This document shows positions 1-6,225 of a stretch of 13,421 bases of DNA, piece by piece. Position 1 is the stretch's first letter, and the number at the start of each line of letters is the position of its first letter. A program made the position numbers and the translations under genes. Source of the stretch: Acidobacteriota bacterium (GTDB lineage: Bacteria > Acidobacteriota > Vicinamibacteria > Vicinamibacterales > JAFNAJ01); assembly GCA_017860085.1 (NCBI GenBank), contig JAFNAJ010000022.1, forward strand, positions 1-13,421, read 5' to 3'. The notes under the pieces are model-generated. The model saw only the letters and a list, made by a program, of their open reading frames with translations, was not told the DNA's origin and searched no databases.

Positions 1-78
1 GGGCGCGACGCGCACGCGCGCTGCGGCGGGGCTGAGGGCTCGCCCTCCGTGCGGTGCGGTCTCGCGGGGACGGCTCAC
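1..78 (-). CDS. start of the next cco-operon gene, truncated by window edge (ccoI or ccoS candidate)
   Basis: An open frame begins with GTG (78..76), overlapping the TGA stop of ccoH by 4 bp (GTGA), and stays open for 26 codons to the window edge. A strong Shine-Dalgarno (AGGAAGGGG, complement of 86..94) sits 7 nt upstream of the GTG, which favours a real start. The visible N-terminus (MSRPRETAPHGG...) is Arg/Pro/Ala-rich and has no recognisable domain. In cbb3 operons the gene after ccoH/fixH is usually ccoI (copper P-type ATPase) and then ccoS, so one of these is expected. That is inference from gene order, not from residues. Confidence 0.55.
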   Translation of the reverse strand, partial: MSRPRETAPHGGRALSPAAARVRVAP

Positions 79-611
79 CGTGGTGCCCCTTCCTGGACGA
101 GCGGCTCCGCCGAGACGGTCAGGCGGGCTGCGTGGACGAACCGGAGCGCCGCCTGCCTGGCATCGATCCGGAGCTCCCAGGTTCCGGGTTCATCGAGGCG
201 AACGAGGGTCCGGTACGTCCCCGGCTCCTGCGGCATCTCGACGAATTCCCCGGTCTGGTTGAGGCGGGTGTCCGAAGGGCGGATGGCGAAGAGGCGGCCG
301 GCAAGCCCAGAGACGGGCTTCCCGTCGCGGTCGGCGACGCGGACGTCCACCGGTCGCGGCATGCCCGGGAAGTGGGGGATGCCCGACGGCAGCTCGTACC
401 GCACGCTCCAGCCGAGTTGGCGGCTCGCGTCCGCGACCGCTTCGTCGACGTCCCACTTCTGCGCGGCCTCGTAGTAGCCCTTGATCGGGCGGGGCGTATC
501 CGGGCGCGTGGCGACCCAGACGAGGACACCGCACGCGACGACCGACATCGCAAGGAGGCTACCGAGGTAGATCGGCCACCGGTACTCGGACATCAGCCGG
601 AGAAGCTTCAC
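75..611 (-). CDS. ccoH: CcoH/FixH family cbb3 oxidase assembly protein
   Basis: 178 aa from GTG 611, which overlaps the ccoG stop by 4 bp (GTGA); this coupling decides the start. An internal ATG at 593 (MSEYRWP) is the alternative. One N-terminal membrane segment (about residues 12-34, WPIYLGSLLAMSVVACGVLV) is followed by an extracytoplasmic domain with the FixH-like YYEAAQKWD segment right after the membrane anchor (47-55) and a beta-rich tail (about 66-168). FixH/CcoH proteins are small bitopic proteins needed for stable assembly of cbb3 oxidase and work with CcoG, CcoI and CcoS. Assignment rests on size, topology, the YY..A..WD segment and the position directly after ccoG. The exact role here is inferred from the family. 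Confidence 0.85.
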   Translation of the reverse strand: MKLLRLMSEYRWPIYLGSLLAMSVVACGVLVWVATRPDTPRPIKGYYEAAQKWDVDEAVADASRQLGWSVRYELPSGIPHFPGMPRPVDVRVADRDGKPVSGLAGRLFAIRPSDTRLNQTGEFVEMPQEPGTYRTLVRLDEPGTWELRIDARQAALRFVHAARLTVSAEPLVQEGAPR

Positions 612-2083
612 GGCGTCCCCCCGGCTGTCCCGAAGGGCCCGAGGAGGAGGAACTGCACTTCCTTCTGGAACCCCCGGTCGGAGCGCACGAGATAGCGAAC
701 GGGAACCTGTCCGTCGACAAAGACGCTCTGGGGCACCGTCGTGACGGCGTTCACCGTCACGAGCCTGTCGGGCTCGACGACGACGGGCGACTGGCTCACG
801 ACGAGGCTTGCGCCGGGCGGGCTCAGGACCTCGATCGTGAAACGTTGTATTTCGGAAAGCTGATTCGTGATCCGCACGCGCTGCTGGTTCGCCACTTCTC
901 CGGTCGGCAGGAGGCGGTACGGCTCGCGTCCGCCGCGGACGATTTCCACGAGGGCGTCGCCGCGCGTCAGGATGAGGACGGCGAGTGCCGCCCACGCGAC
1001 GGTCATGAGCGTGAGGTAGGCGATGCTGCGCGGCCGCCAGATCCGGCGGACGCCGCCCTTCTGCTCGCGCTCAGAGGTGTACTTGATGAGTCCGATCGGC
1101 TTGCCGATACCGCGCATCACCTCGTCGCAGGCGTCGATGCACTGAGCCGTGCCGATGCACTCGGGCTGCAGGCCCCGCTTGATATCGGTTCCGGTTGGGC
1201 AGGCGTTGACGCAGGCGCGGCACGCGATGCAGTCGCCGGCCAGGACGCCCAGGACCCGGTCCTTGACCTTCATCCTCGGCTCGCCGCGCTTCTCGTCATA
1301 GGCCACGAGAATGGTGTCCTGGTCGGCGATGACGTTCTGCAGGCGGCCGTACGGGCACGCGATCGTGCACATCTGGTCGCGGAACCAGCCGAAGTCGAAG
1401 AGGATGGCGCCTGTGACGAGCGCGATTGTGAACAGGGCACCCTTCCAGCTCAGGGGGTCGGTACCGAGGCCTTGGAGGAGCGGCCCCCACCCGGTGAAGT
1501 AGGAAACGAACGTCGTGGCCATCAGCAGCGCCGCGACCGTCCAGATCGACCACTTGGCGAGCTTGATCGCGACTTTCCGACCGCTCAAGGGCGCTGCGTT
1601 CAGCTTGCGTTGGTTGAGCGGTCCGCCTTCCAGGAGGGCCTCGATCGGGCGGAAGAGGAACTCGAGGTACACGGTCTGCGGGCAGGCGTATCCACACCAC
1701 ATCCGCCCGAAGGCCGAGGCGACGAAGAACGCCGTGACGATGATGCCGAAGCCGAGGGCGACGAGGATGAGGCTGTCCGTGGGGTTGAAGGTGGCCCCGA
1801 AGACGTGCGTGTTGCGGGTTGCGAGGTCGATCAGGACCGCGGGGCGGCCGCCCACGGGAATGTGGGGGAGGGCGAAGAACAGGAAGAAGAGCAGATATGC
1901 GACCGTCCGGCGGATCCGCCAGAACCGCCCCCTGTGGACGACGGGGTGCATGAACTTGCGCTTGCCGTCCGCCGAGAGGCTGTAGAGCAGATCCTCCTCG
2001 GGCGCGACGTTGAAGACGCGCTCGGGGCCGGACGGTACTGCCGCCGCGGCGGGCTGCTCCTTCTCGGTGACGGCGGGCGCCAC
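608..2083 (-). CDS. ccoG: CcoG/FixG (RdxA) membrane iron-sulfur protein of cbb3 oxidase biogenesis
   Basis: 491 aa, GTG start at 2083, one base after the ccoP stop, with a GGGGAG Shine-Dalgarno inside the end of ccoP. Membrane segments lie at about 58-75, 104-124, 178-198, 214-231 and 354-373. Family signatures are CGYACPQTVY (130-139), CTIACPYGRLQ (239-249) and a ferredoxin-like region: CIACRACVNACP (Cys 285, 288, 291, 295), then ECIGTAQCIDAC (Cys 309, 315, 319). An Ig-like domain at about 395-485 ends the protein. CcoG proteins are thought to reduce Cu(II) to Cu(I) and help copper delivery to the oxidase. In the second Fe-S motif, family members I know have CIxC-x2-C-x3-C, whereas here the second Cys is Thr312. 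The length is normal for the family and identification is secure. Confidence 0.95.
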   Translation of the reverse strand: MAPAVTEKEQPAAAAVPSGPERVFNVAPEEDLLYSLSADGKRKFMHPVVHRGRFWRIRRTVAYLLFFLFFALPHIPVGGRPAVLIDLATRNTHVFGATFNPTDSLILVALGFGIIVTAFFVASAFGRMWCGYACPQTVYLEFLFRPIEALLEGGPLNQRKLNAAPLSGRKVAIKLAKWSIWTVAALLMATTFVSYFTGWGPLLQGLGTDPLSWKGALFTIALVTGAILFDFGWFRDQMCTIACPYGRLQNVIADQDTILVAYDEKRGEPRMKVKDRVLGVLAGDCIACRACVNACPTGTDIKRGLQPECIGTAQCIDACDEVMRGIGKPIGLIKYTSEREQKGGVRRIWRPRSIAYLTLMTVAWAALAVLILTRGDALVEIVRGGREPYRLLPTGEVANQQRVRITNQLSEIQRFTIEVLSPPGASLVVSQSPVVVEPDRLVTVNAVTTVPQSVFVDGQVPVRYLVRSDRGFQKEVQFLLLGPFGTAGGTP

Positions 2084-2084
2084 G

Positions 2085-2672
2085 TCAGCTCCCCGGGATC
2101 GGTTCCGGCGCGAACGGTTCGCCCTCAGCCGGCTTGGCGCTGGGCGGGTTCGAGCCCTGCAGGCTCCTCACGTAGGACACGAGAGCCGAGAGCTCCTCCG
2201 GCTTCACGACGCGGCCCCAGGGCGGCATCCCCTTCGCCGGCCAGCCCTTCGCGACCGACTGGAAAATCTGCCCGACCGAACCGCCGTGGATCCAGCGGTC
2301 GTCGGTGAGGTTGGGGCCGATCAACCCCTGTGCCTTTTCGCCGTGGCAGGAGGCGCAGGTGCGGGCGAAGCGCGCCGCACCCTTCTCGAGGACCGCGGGG
2401 TCCTTCGCACCGGCGAGCAACTCCGCCGGCGTCGGCGGGACGAGCGGGTTCGCGTCGAAGTGCGCCTGGACTTCCGTGAGGGCCTGCTGGGCCTCTGCGC
2501 GGTACTCGGACTCCATCGAACCCTCGCCGAAGCTGAGGGCGTAGAAGATCAAGTAGGCCGCCGAGAAGATGAGCGAGCCCCACCAGATGGCCATGAGCCA
2601 GCCGGGCATCGGATTGTCGTATTCCTTGATGCCGTCCAGTTCGTGGAGAACCTTGTCTTCGTACTCTGCCAT
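2085..2672 (-). CDS. ccoP: CcoP-like mono-heme cytochrome c subunit of cbb3 oxidase
   Basis: 195 aa, ATG at 2672 with a GAGAGGAG Shine-Dalgarno just upstream, 12 bp after ccoQ. The N-terminus (YEDKVLHELDGIKEYDNPMPGWL, split as 4-14 and 15-26) is the classic CcoP start, followed by one membrane segment (about 24-46). A single periplasmic cytochrome c domain (about 93-172) has the heme motif CASCH (106-110) and a likely Met ligand in KGMPPW (Met149). Typical FixP/CcoP is about 290 aa with two CXXCH motifs; only one is present here and the protein is correspondingly short. The tail is Pro/Glu-rich. No frameshift is apparent: both ends are intact and ccoG follows after 1 bp. It should pass electrons from a soluble or membrane cytochrome c to CcoO. 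Confidence 0.93.
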   Translation of the reverse strand: MAEYEDKVLHELDGIKEYDNPMPGWLMAIWWGSLIFSAAYLIFYALSFGEGSMESEYRAEAQQALTEVQAHFDANPLVPPTPAELLAGAKDPAVLEKGAARFARTCASCHGEKAQGLIGPNLTDDRWIHGGSVGQIFQSVAKGWPAKGMPPWGRVVKPEELSALVSYVRSLQGSNPPSAKPAEGEPFAPEPIPGS

Positions 2673-2684
2673 GGTCTCCTCTCG

Positions 2685-2867
2685 TCAGGCCTTCGTTGTC
2701 GGGCTCTCGTCGTCGCCCTCGAGCGCGAGGCGAGCCCGGGCTTCGAGGTCTTCAGGGCGGGCCCGGAAGACCCGCACCGTGATCACCACGTAGAACCCTA
2801 TGAAGAAGAGCATCGAGGCGATCGCCCAGCCGGTCGCTCCGGTGCGGGCGGCGAGTTCCTGCAGCAT
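2685..2867 (-). CDS. ccoQ: CcoQ-like small subunit of cbb3 oxidase
   Basis: 60 aa, ATG at 2867, two bases after the ccoNO stop, with GAGG 5 nt upstream. One membrane segment (about 12-32, TGWAIASMLFFIGFYVVITV) is followed by a charged cytoplasmic tail with ARPEDLEARARLAL, as in FixQ/CcoQ proteins. CcoQ stabilises the association of CcoP with the CcoNO core in other bacteria. Such small proteins diverge quickly, so the assignment rests on size, topology and position between ccoO and ccoP, which is the canonical place. The long open frame that includes this gene (to 4571) is antisense-frame read-through of ccoNO and is not a longer version of the protein. Confidence 0.88.
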   Translation of the reverse strand: MLQELAARTGATGWAIASMLFFIGFYVVITVRVFRARPEDLEARARLALEGDDESPTTKA

Positions 2868-2869
2868 GG

Positions 2870-5116
2870 CTACCTCGCCGGCCCGACTTGCCCCGCCGCA
2901 GCGACGGGCACCGCAGGCGGCGCGAAGGCGGGTTGCTGCGGCGGCCTCTTCCAGCGGATGTCGGTGCCGAGACGCTGGAGATACGCCGTCAGGGCCGTGA
3001 TTTCCTTGTCGGCCAGCCCCTGCGGCCCCTGCTGGGCCTCCACCTCTGCCGTGATTGCCTTCGCCTGGCCGTCCATTGCCGCCGCGGCGGCGTCGATGTC
3101 CCCGTCCGTGTAGGGGACTCCGACGGCGCGGAGAGCGCGCATCTTCGAGGCGACGAGGCTCGTGTCGAAGCGGTCGGTCAGCAGGTGCGGGTAGCGAGGC
3201 ATGACCGACCCGGGCGTCGTCGAATTGGGGCGGGCCATGTGGCGGACGTGCCAGAGCGACGGGTACTTGCCACCGACGCGGTGGAGGTCGGGCCCCGTCC
3301 GCTTCGAGCCCCACTGGAAGGGGTGGTCGTAGACGTACTCGCCGGCTTTCGAGTACTCGCCGTAACGCTCCGTCTCGAACCGGAACGGCCGGACGAGCTG
3401 CGAGTGACAGTTGTAGCAGCCCTCCCGGATGTAGATGTCGCGGCCGACGACCTCGAGCGGCGTGTAGGGCTTCACGCTCGCGATCTCCTTCACGTTCGCC
3501 TTGTTGAAGAACATCGGGATCGCCTCGACGAGCGAGCCGACCGCCAGGGCCAGCACCACGAGGACCGTGAAGGAGATCGTGCGCGCCTCGAGGGCCCGGT
3601 GCACGCCGTGGCGGAGCGAGTGCTGGAGTCGGTAGAGGGCGTGGTCGTACGTATTGGCGGGCGTCACCGCGCCCGGCGCCGCGAGGTCCCGCACGAGCGG
3701 CGGCGCGCTCACTTCGGGCTCCACTGCGTAGTCGGCCGGGGCGCTCTTGATCGTCTTCACCACGTTCCAGACGAGGAGAAGCAGTCCCGAGAAGAAGAGG
3801 AGCGCCGCGACGAGGCGAACCCAGTACAGCGGGACGATCCGGATGACCGTCTCGATGAAGTCCGGGTAGACGAGGCGCCCGTCGGGTTCGAAGGCGCGCC
3901 ACATCCCCCATTGGGTGATGCCGGCGACCCACATCGAGACCTGGTAGAGGATGAGGCCGATCGTCGACACCCAAAAGTGCGCCGTCGCGAGCGTTTTCGA
4001 GTAGAGCTCGGTTTTCCAGAGCCTCGGGACGACCCAGTAGAGGATGCCGAACGACAGGAAGGCATTCCAGCCGAGGGCACCGGCGTGGACGTGCCCGATC
4101 GTCCAGTCGGTGAAGTGCGAGACCGCGTTCACCGACTTGATCGACATCATGGGCCCTTCGAACGTCGACATGCCGTAGTAGGTCACGGCGACGACCATGA
4201 ACTTCAGGATCGGATCCTCGCGCAGCTTGTGCCACGCGCCGCGGAGGGTGAAGAATCCGTTCACCATGCCGCCCCACGACGGCATCCAGAGGATGAGGGA
4301 GAAGAGCATGCCGAGCGTCGACGCCCACTCCGGCACGGCCGAGTAGTGGAGGTGGTGCGGACCCGCCCAGATGTACACGAAGACGAGCGACCAGAAGTGC
4401 ATGATGGAGAGCCGGTAGCTGAACACCGGCCGATCCGCTGCCTTCGGGAGGTAGTAGTACATCAGGCCGAGGAAGGGCGTCGTCAGGAAGAACGCCACGG
4501 CGTTGTGGCCGTACCACCACTGCATCAGGGCGTCCTTGACCCCGGAGTAGGCCGAGTAGCTCCCGAACCACGAGTACGGCATCACCATGCTGTTGCCGAT
4601 GTGGAGGACGGCAACCGCGACGATGGTGGCAATGTAGAACCAGATGGCGACGTACAGGTGCTTCTCGCGGCGGATCGCGATCGTCCCGAAGAAGTTGATT
4701 GCGAAGGTCACCCAGAGGACGGCGATCACGATGTCGAGGATCCAGGGAAGCTCGGCGTACTCCTTGCCCTGGGTGGTCCCCGTGACCAGCGCGAGCGCCG
4801 CGCCCACGATGAGCAGTTGCCAGCCCCAGAAGTGGAACCTCGAGAGGACGTCGCTGAAGAGCCTCGTCTTCAGCAGGCGCTGCATCGAGTGGTAGGTGCC
4901 GGCGAAGATGATGTTGCCGCAGAACGCGAAGATGACCGCGTTCGTGTGGAGCGGCCTGAGCCTCCCGAACGTGAGGTACGGCGCCAGGTTCAGCCCTGGC
5001 ATGAAGAGCATGGCCGCAATCAGGACGCCCACGAGCATGCCGACCACGGCCCAGACCACGGCGGCCAGGAAGAAGAGCCGCGGGGTTCGATCATCGTAGC
5101 GGACGCTGTCGCTCAT
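2870..5116 (-). CDS. ccoNO: cbb3-type cytochrome c oxidase, fused subunits I and II (CcoN-CcoO)
   Basis: 748 aa, ATG at 5116 (MSDSVRYDD) with GGGAG upstream; the frame stays open to 5221 but those 35 residues look non-coding. Residues 1-455 are CcoN: about 12 membrane helices, low-spin haem ligand His57 (PLHTNA), CuB ligands His204 (WWYGHN), His254 and His255 (AGPHHLHY), the probable cross-linked Tyr248, and His342/His344 (IGHVHAG) for haems b3/b. A linker (about 456-512) leads to CcoO: one membrane anchor (515-537) and a cytochrome c domain with CYNCH (567-571) and Met639 (SVMPRYP). The enzyme reduces O2 to water with proton pumping. CcoN and CcoO are usually separate genes; fusions are known in some phyla. 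All catalytic ligands are present. The C-terminus is Pro/Ala-rich. Confidence 0.96.
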   Translation of the reverse strand: MSDSVRYDDRTPRLFFLAAVVWAVVGMLVGVLIAAMLFMPGLNLAPYLTFGRLRPLHTNAVIFAFCGNIIFAGTYHSMQRLLKTRLFSDVLSRFHFWGWQLLIVGAALALVTGTTQGKEYAELPWILDIVIAVLWVTFAINFFGTIAIRREKHLYVAIWFYIATIVAVAVLHIGNSMVMPYSWFGSYSAYSGVKDALMQWWYGHNAVAFFLTTPFLGLMYYYLPKAADRPVFSYRLSIMHFWSLVFVYIWAGPHHLHYSAVPEWASTLGMLFSLILWMPSWGGMVNGFFTLRGAWHKLREDPILKFMVVAVTYYGMSTFEGPMMSIKSVNAVSHFTDWTIGHVHAGALGWNAFLSFGILYWVVPRLWKTELYSKTLATAHFWVSTIGLILYQVSMWVAGITQWGMWRAFEPDGRLVYPDFIETVIRIVPLYWVRLVAALLFFSGLLLLVWNVVKTIKSAPADYAVEPEVSAPPLVRDLAAPGAVTPANTYDHALYRLQHSLRHGVHRALEARTISFTVLVVLALAVGSLVEAIPMFFNKANVKEIASVKPYTPLEVVGRDIYIREGCYNCHSQLVRPFRFETERYGEYSKAGEYVYDHPFQWGSKRTGPDLHRVGGKYPSLWHVRHMARPNSTTPGSVMPRYPHLLTDRFDTSLVASKMRALRAVGVPYTDGDIDAAAAAMDGQAKAITAEVEAQQGPQGLADKEITALTAYLQRLGTDIRWKRPPQQPAFAPPAVPVAAAGQVGPAR

Positions 5117-5191
5117 CGGTCTCCCATCCTGTGTCGCTGAGTTCCAAGGGGCGCGCGGGTCATCGCAATCCCGGCCGGGAGGCAGGTGTCG

Positions 5192-5212
5192 GCCGTGCCG
5201 GCCAAGCACGGC
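5192..5212 (-). promoter_or_regulatory. inverted repeat in the ccoNO leader
   Basis: GCCGTGC (5192-5198) and GCACGGC (5206-5212) form a perfect 7-bp stem with a 7-nt loop, 76-96 nt upstream of the ccoNO start. No T-run follows on either strand, so it is unlikely to be an intrinsic terminator. It could be an mRNA hairpin in the ccoNO leader or a protein-binding site; in GC-rich DNA it may also be chance. Confidence 0.3.
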
Positions 5213-5320
5213 TGCCGCCAAGGGAGACGGAGCACTCCCTCACGCGGCCAGGGGCGTTCGCCGCACGCGGTCCGAGCGGGAAGTGCCGCGCGGGCCTGGC
5301 GGCAGGGCGTAATTGGCACG

Positions 5321-5334
5321 TGAACTGATGTTCA
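5321..5334. promoter_or_regulatory. palindrome TGAAC-TGAT-GTTCA upstream of ccoNO, Crp/Fnr-like spacing
   Basis: A perfect 5-4-5 inverted repeat whose centre is about 211 bp upstream of the ccoNO start. The 5-4-5 geometry is that of Fnr/FixK boxes (TTGAT-N4-ATCAA), but the half-site differs. Its half-sites match those of the site at 6951-6966 in the opposite arrangement (TGAAC...GTTCA rather than GTTCA...TGAAC), so it need not bind the same protein. No good -10 lies at the class II distance on the minus strand. Function is inferred only. Confidence 0.35.
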
Positions 5335-5518
5335 GGGAGGAGCCGCGACGAGTGCCAAGAGACGGGTGGCGGAAACTGGACGCAGCTCCTCCAGTTGGAC
5401 CGGACGAAGCAACAGACGTGCCGCGGTGCGGCATTCTGCTTTTGCCCCGAATCCGCCCGTCCGCGGGCACCTGTGTTCGGTGCCATGCTGGAGTTCCGGC
5501 GGCGCGCCGGGATCTCGG

Positions 5519-5558
5519 CCCGGTTCCCCTCGGCCGACTGGCAGCCCGGTTCCCTTCG
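5519..5558. repeat. imperfect 14-bp direct repeat
   Basis: CCCGGTTCCCCTCG (5519-5532) recurs as CCCGGTTCCCTTCG (5545-5558) with one mismatch, 26 bp apart start to start. A related TTCGACGGCGG element occurs at 5555-5565 and 5615-5625. The repeats lie in the non-coding stretch before the small zinc-ribbon operon. They could be remnants of a small duplication; no function is evident. Confidence 0.35.
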
Positions 5559-5683
5559 ACGGCGGTCTGCGACCCCAGGCGACCGGGTCGTCACCCCGGG
5601 TCAGCTGGGTCGGGTTCGACGGCGGCGGTCGTTTCCCACGCACCAGATGAACCAGAGAGCCTCGTCATCCCGAGGTGGCGAGG

Positions 5684-5726
5684 TGTTCACTCTGGGACAT
5701 CGCACGACAGCCAGGGCGGAGATACT
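5684..5726 (+). promoter_or_regulatory. putative Crp-type operator and -10 element for the small zinc-ribbon operon
   Basis: TGTTCA-CTCT-GGGACA (5684-5699) matches the perfect palindrome at 6951-6966 at 10 of 12 half-site positions. A -10-like GATACT lies at 5721-5726, 21 bp after the site. If transcription starts at 5733, the operator centre is at -41.5 and the -10 at -12 to -7, the layout of a class II Crp/Fnr-activated promoter. That leaves a 49-nt leader before the ATG at 5782. The parallel geometry at the other site supports the call; binding is inference. Confidence 0.4.
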
Positions 5727-5781
5727 GCCGGAGTGCCCACCGCGCGGAGCGGCGGGGCCGAACGAGAGGGTGCGACCCACG

Positions 5782-5991
5782 ATGCCAATACCACCGAGAC
5801 CACCCGATCTTCCCCTCGAGCGCGAACGGATGATCGGTGATTTGCGACACCTTCTGACCTCGGTCGAACGTCACGCGCCGCACGTTGAACGGGGCGCAGC
5901 GCGACCGATCGCGCGTGATGCGGTGGCCCCGAAGCGAGAAGCCCTGGCGCGGCTCGAGAGATTGCGCAAGACCCCGGGAGAAGGGCGATGA
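5782..5991 (+). CDS. hypothetical small charged protein
   Basis: 69 aa (MPIPPRPPDLPLERERM...). A proline-rich start is followed by an Arg/Glu/Leu-rich, probably helical body (about 12-64) with no membrane segment, cysteine or known motif. ATG 5782 is preceded by GAGAGGG (5764-5770) at an 11-nt distance, longer than ideal; an in-frame GTG (5770) and ATG (5830) are alternatives. Its TGA stop overlaps the ATG of the next gene (ATGA, 5988-5991), so the two are probably translated together. That overlap and the operator-like promoter upstream are the main support. I do not recognise the family. Confidence 0.5.
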   Translation: MPIPPRPPDLPLERERMIGDLRHLLTSVERHAPHVERGAARPIARDAVAPKREALARLERLRKTPGEGR

Positions 5992-6206
5992 GCTTTGCTA
6001 CTTCAGCGCCGCTCCGCCGACCCAATCCCTGCCCGAACCTGAATCACCGGCGCAGCGACGCGCCCGTCGGCCATTGCCCCGACTGTGGAAGCATCGTCAA
6101 CCAGCACTTTCACACGTCAGGATGCAGTTCCGTGGACCACGCCGTGGCGCGGCGTCAGCGGCTGGCGTTCTGCGTCCACTGTGGGTCGCCGCTCCGCGGC
6201 CGATGA
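5988..6206 (+). CDS. small cysteine-rich zinc-ribbon-like protein
   Basis: 72 aa, ATG at 5988 overlapping the stop of the preceding gene (ATGA). It has CPDCG (Cys30, Cys33) and CVHCG (Cys62, Cys65), two CxxC knuckles separated by 28 residues, as in a zinc ribbon. PNPCPNLNHRR (Cys15, His20) and SGCSSVDH (Cys46, His51) could bind a second metal ion. The CxxCG knuckles are typical of structural zinc rather than redox sites. I think I recall similar uncharacterised proteins with a PCPNLNHRR-like start, but cannot verify this. It ends 19 bp before the convergent end of the Crp-type regulator. Function is unknown: protein or nucleic-acid binding, or metal handling, are all possible. Confidence 0.75.
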   Translation: MSFATSAPLRRPNPCPNLNHRRSDAPVGHCPDCGSIVNQHFHTSGCSSVDHAVARRQRLAFCVHCGSPLRGR

Positions 6207-6225
6207 AGGCCGACGCGTCCGGTGG

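Larger units (their letters stand above)
5117..5781. other. 665-bp apparently non-coding region between the cbb3 operon and the small plus-strand operon
   Basis: Several open frames cross this stretch on both strands, but they are Arg/Pro/Ser-rich, overlap each other, lack Shine-Dalgarno sequences and show no recognisable motif, as expected for high-GC non-coding DNA. It holds the 5' side of ccoNO, a perfect 12-bp palindrome (5169-5180, TCCCGGCCGGGA), an inverted repeat at 5192-5212, palindromes at 5321-5334 and 5684-5699, and an imperfect direct repeat of 14 bp (5519-5532 and 5545-5558, 13 matches). No tRNA cloverleaf or T-run terminator was recognised. No convincing sigma-70 promoter for ccoNO was found. 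Confidence 0.6.

Noticed and set aside
845..2308. 487-codon plus-strand open frame opposite ccoG and ccoP
   Set aside because: Antisense of secure genes; low-complexity charged translation without domain features.
2085..2672. CcoP as a truncated pseudogene
   Set aside because: Start, membrane anchor, haem domain and stop are all intact, with ribosome binding site and tight spacing to both neighbours, so a short mono-haem form is more likely.
2685..4571. 628-codon minus-strand frame ending in the CcoQ sequence
   Set aside because: Only the last 60 codons, after the ATG with a Shine-Dalgarno at 2867, look like a protein. The rest is an off-frame reading of ccoNO.
2888..5140. 750-codon plus-strand open frame opposite ccoNO
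   Set aside because: It is Arg/Asp/Glu/Val-rich with no membrane or known motif, as expected from the antisense of a GC-rich gene. The minus strand carries unmistakable CcoN/CcoO ligands.
5314..5329. Sigma-54-like promoter TGGCAC-N5-CTGAT on the plus strand
   Set aside because: The nearly invariant GC of the -12 element is GA here, and no gene follows for about 450 bp.
5606..5645. Possible tRNA 3' end (GGTTCGA ... CACGCACCA)
   Set aside because: The T-arm stem does not pair and no acceptor, D or anticodon arm can be built upstream.
5313..5840. 175-codon plus-strand frame in the region upstream of the zinc-ribbon operon
   Set aside because: No Shine-Dalgarno, no hydrophobic core pattern or motif, covers operator-like sites, and competes with several equally poor frames on both strands.
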